A stretch of DNA of 64,000 nucleotides from Echinococcus granulosus (taxonomy: Eukaryota > Platyhelminthes > Cestoda > Cyclophyllidea > Taeniidae). Where the stretch lies: the NCBI RefSeq assembly GCF_000524195.1, contig NW_020170384.1:309198-373197 (forward strand), read 5' to 3'. The notes below the pieces were generated by a model. That model was not told where the DNA came from. It saw only the letters and a list, made by a program, of their open reading frames with translations, and did not search any database. Positions 61,701-64,000 of the stretch are shown piece after piece (position 1 is the first letter of the stretch; every line of letters starts with the position of its first letter). The translations under genes were made by a program, and so were the position numbers.

Positions 61701-63997
61701 AAATGTGTATTTCGCCAATGATTCAGTAGAGTTGGAAAATATAGATGAAGGTGTGGCTAATAACCACGCAATGTATTTTTTGAAGGCTTGATTTCCAGTG
61801 GAAGATAAGTTTTTTGTTAGTGGGGAAGAAAATAAAGAGCAATAAGGAGCCCAGTTAAGCACCACCATTTTGGAATTTAAAGTACAAGATCCAAATAAGT
61901 AAGCAGGCTCCATATAAATTAAACAGAGAGCATGGTAACTTTCTCCTTCGGTCTCGTGGTATAGAAATGAAATATCTCCCATTCGCTGCATTATCATCCA
62001 TGAGACCTTATTTCTTCTCCGTAATACCGAGCCTCCACTTAGCATAGCGGCCAGGTAGAAACTAAATGCCAAAATGCAGTCTGAAACGTCAAAGGCGATT
62101 GCTTGATGACTCACCACTATGGCAGAACTGGGGCTTCAGTCAACCAAAGCAGGCTTGTTTGCATTACCAACTCAACTGGTTGCCTTTGAGAAGCAGGAAT
62201 AGGCCACAAGGGTACTTGATCATGCGTCATACAAGCAATGATGCTTAAATAAGTTGTAAGCAGTCCATTGAGGACTATATGTCTTGTAAGTTATGGATGC
62301 AAAAGGTTCACGAGGAATCTCGCCTACAAATGAGCGTTCAACTGCTCACACTATTGCATATGAAGTAAAAAACGTTCTCTTCGTAACGCAGAATTCATGC
62401 ATTATTTGGTCGAGTTCATTCAAAATACTCTTAGTAGCAGCCAAATATAAACATTGTCCCTAACCATTACTGCAGCCTTAGGCATTTATTTTAACTCTTA
62501 TTCTGACAAATTTATGCATGCTTTTGTTAAAAATCCCAATATTCCATAGAGAATAAATTGTGAAAGACCATATTTTTGGGAACAGTCAACAGATTCCGCA
62601 AATGAACGAAATGGCCTCTGGTGCGTGTATGCAACCAACTACTGCCTTAGAAGACAGTGAATTGTTTACTTGATTTTATTGCTGAGACATAAATTAAACA
62701 TGGTTATTTACTCATTATGTGCTCAAAAGTAAATTAAATGAAAAATGCAATATCCTTAGACAGGTCTTACTGCTTGACGATGAAGGTGCAGATAGAGCAG
62801 GTGAAGACAAGAGAGTCCCTATATTTGTATCAAATCAAATCAAAAAAGGAAAAATATACATAACAGAGGAAAATTACAAATTACCCTTCAAAACAACTCG
62901 TGATTTAGTGAGTGCACTAGATATCATTATAGTTTCACAGGTACTAGCAACCACAGATGTGCTTTGAGTTACTCAGCATTAAAGAATTTAAGCTAAGGGG
63001 TCACTTTATCAAAAAGATAAGATAAATTGCTTAGAAACCAAGTTAGCTTGTTATTCCCAATGAATTCATGCAGTGTAGTGGTAAATGAGAATACCTTGCT
63101 TCCTGGGAGATTTGGTGACCTCAGTGTTGATCACCTCATCTAAAATGGATGCACACTTTCTGAGTTCATACCCTAAAACAAAGTAGGCGTCTCTGGAGCC
63201 CATTATATAAGCTCAGTGATGTGCCATTGAATGCATTGCCAAGTTTACCATTGATTTGTTATTTGGAAACTCTTGTCTTGCGTTAATTTTGTCAACCATC
63301 CAGGATGTATGGCGAGTCCTGTATTTATGCAACCAGTGATTGGTGAGCGGACCAGGAAAATGAAGTAGAATGTCTTTATTTTGGGCGATCCTAAGCAGGC
63401 AATATTTCACTTACATATTGCGTTCCTGGAAGCGTTCAGGGCTTAAAATTGGAAAGAAAAGACAAGTCACGGTCGTTAATCAAAGCATGAGATTGACAAG
63501 GGGAAAATATGCATTTCTTAAAAATTTGCTGTCCGCAAGCATGTCGACTTGCATTTATTTGAAATCATTAGATAGCTTAACAGCTAATAAATCGAATAGC
63601 TTTTTCTAAGTATTCCCGTATACATTTCCATGAAATCTTGAGGCAATTCTAAATTCTTCCTACTGAGTGTAGGCTTATAATGCCAAACTCCCTACTGCTT
63701 TATCAGCTTAAATCACGTGAATGCTATAAGGCTGCCAGCAGTAAAAACTCACAAAGAGTTTTTGCTTTGGAAGGCAGCAGTGCTATTGTTGATGGAAGTG
63801 AAGGCAGTGATGAGGATGGAGACACTGAAACGAGATTAAGTAAATTGAAGGATACCACAAACACGTCTTGTAAAGCAAGTAGAATCGTTTAAGGGTATGA
63901 TATGGATAAGGTAGTTTTCGCATTAACTTTGGTACCAAGAATGACTTCTAAAAGTCCTGCTTACCACTCTTCGATGATGTTGTAGGCTGGTAGCATG
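57461..63997 (-). CDS. Micro-exon-rich gene with a C-terminal C2 domain, 5' end outside the window
   Basis: The last four exons, 58770-58669, 58417-58303, 57867-57731 and 57568-57461 (stop 57463-57461), join in phase into one C2-like domain: ADILYNERRQRMSVFIRNLE, then QTKCKRGCNPYFNEEFKFRN, then GGQLLFSVVQKHKK. Upstream, in order from the 5' side, candidate short exons are 63997-63965, 63782-63753, 63441-63415, 63139-63095, 62818-62771, 61434-61408, 61017-60973, 60729-60685, 60335-60291, 60225-60187, 59974-59948, 59462-59391, 59043-59020 and 58870-58848. All are flanked by AG and GT. All but the last are multiples of three in phase 1-1, and joined in this order they give no stop. The peptide they encode is rich in Ser, Thr, Pro and Lys. 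Aspartates of the usual DPYVK calcium loop are not seen. The exact protein is not recognised; synaptotagmin-like or another C2 family is possible. Individual micro-exons are less certain than the C2 part. Confidence 0.72.
58848..63997 (-). other. Array of symmetric micro-exons
   Basis: Fourteen candidate exons in 5.1 kb. Sizes in transcript order are 33, 30, 27, 45, 48, 27, 45, 45, 45, 39, 27, 72, 24 and 23 nt. Each begins after an AG with two bases completing a codon, and ends before GT with one base of the next codon; only the last differs, ending in phase 0 so that it joins the C2 exons. Several introns start with the strong donor GTAAGT, and acceptors are commonly TTTTAG or CCCAG after pyrimidine-rich sequence. 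The 33-nt exon touches the window edge, so its acceptor context cannot be judged. Symmetric phase and length let any subset be skipped without changing the downstream frame. Confidence 0.65.
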
Positions 63998-64000
63998 CTG

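Noticed and set aside
62719..62967. 82-codon plus-strand frame
   Set aside because: It overlaps the 48-nt minus-strand exon candidate 62818-62771 and shows no splice context or known domain of its own.
63680..63892. Acidic plus-strand frame of 70 codons
   Set aside because: Its Glu/Asp/Ser bias can be the mirror of the minus-strand pyrimidine-rich tract that precedes the 30-nt exon 63782-63753; there is no independent support.

Overview
The window reads as nuclear DNA of a parasitic flatworm, most likely a tapeworm (cestode). This rests on gene architecture: conserved animal genes split by a mix of very short (60-80 bp) and multi-kb AT-rich introns, splice acceptors placed a few bases before start codons (the layout expected of spliced-leader trans-splicing), and a run of tiny in-frame exons like those of flatworm micro-exon genes. 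No species can be named from the sequence alone.

Layout. (1) 1-4662: AT-rich, no gene recognised. (2) 4663-15209, minus: nine-exon RALBP1 (RLIP76) homolog, a RhoGAP and Ral-effector protein. (3) 16804-18477, plus: four-exon LIN54 homolog with two CXC DNA-binding modules. (4) 18754-22165, minus: seven-exon GTF2E1 homolog (TFIIE alpha), convergent with LIN54. (5) 24169-24540: a repeat with 24-bp perfect inverted ends around a 100-N assembly gap. (6) 26311-52304, plus: twelve-exon ARMH1 homolog spread over 26 kb. (7) 53078-55348, plus: a single-exon 756-aa protein with an alpha-helical, ARM-like N-terminus, a TIR domain and a C-terminal SAM-like domain. (8) 57461-63997, minus: the 3' part of a gene whose last four exons encode one C2 domain, preceded by about a dozen exons of 24-72 nt. 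Nearly all of these are symmetric phase 1-1, so each can be skipped without shifting the frame.

Exon models were built by hand. Each junction was checked for GT/AG, phase agreement and homology across the junction. The RALBP1, LIN54, GTF2E1 and ARMH1 models each give one uninterrupted frame from ATG to stop (871, 486, 477 and 523 aa). The genes do not form a pathway: small-GTPase signalling, cell-cycle transcription, basal transcription, a poorly understood helical-repeat protein and a TIR protein are simply neighbours.

The most novel features are the micro-exon array feeding a C2 domain, which includes duplicated 45-nt exons, and the intronless TIR protein. Its domain order (helical, TIR, SAM-like) differs from SARM1, and it keeps a glutamate in the position used by NAD-cleaving TIR domains.
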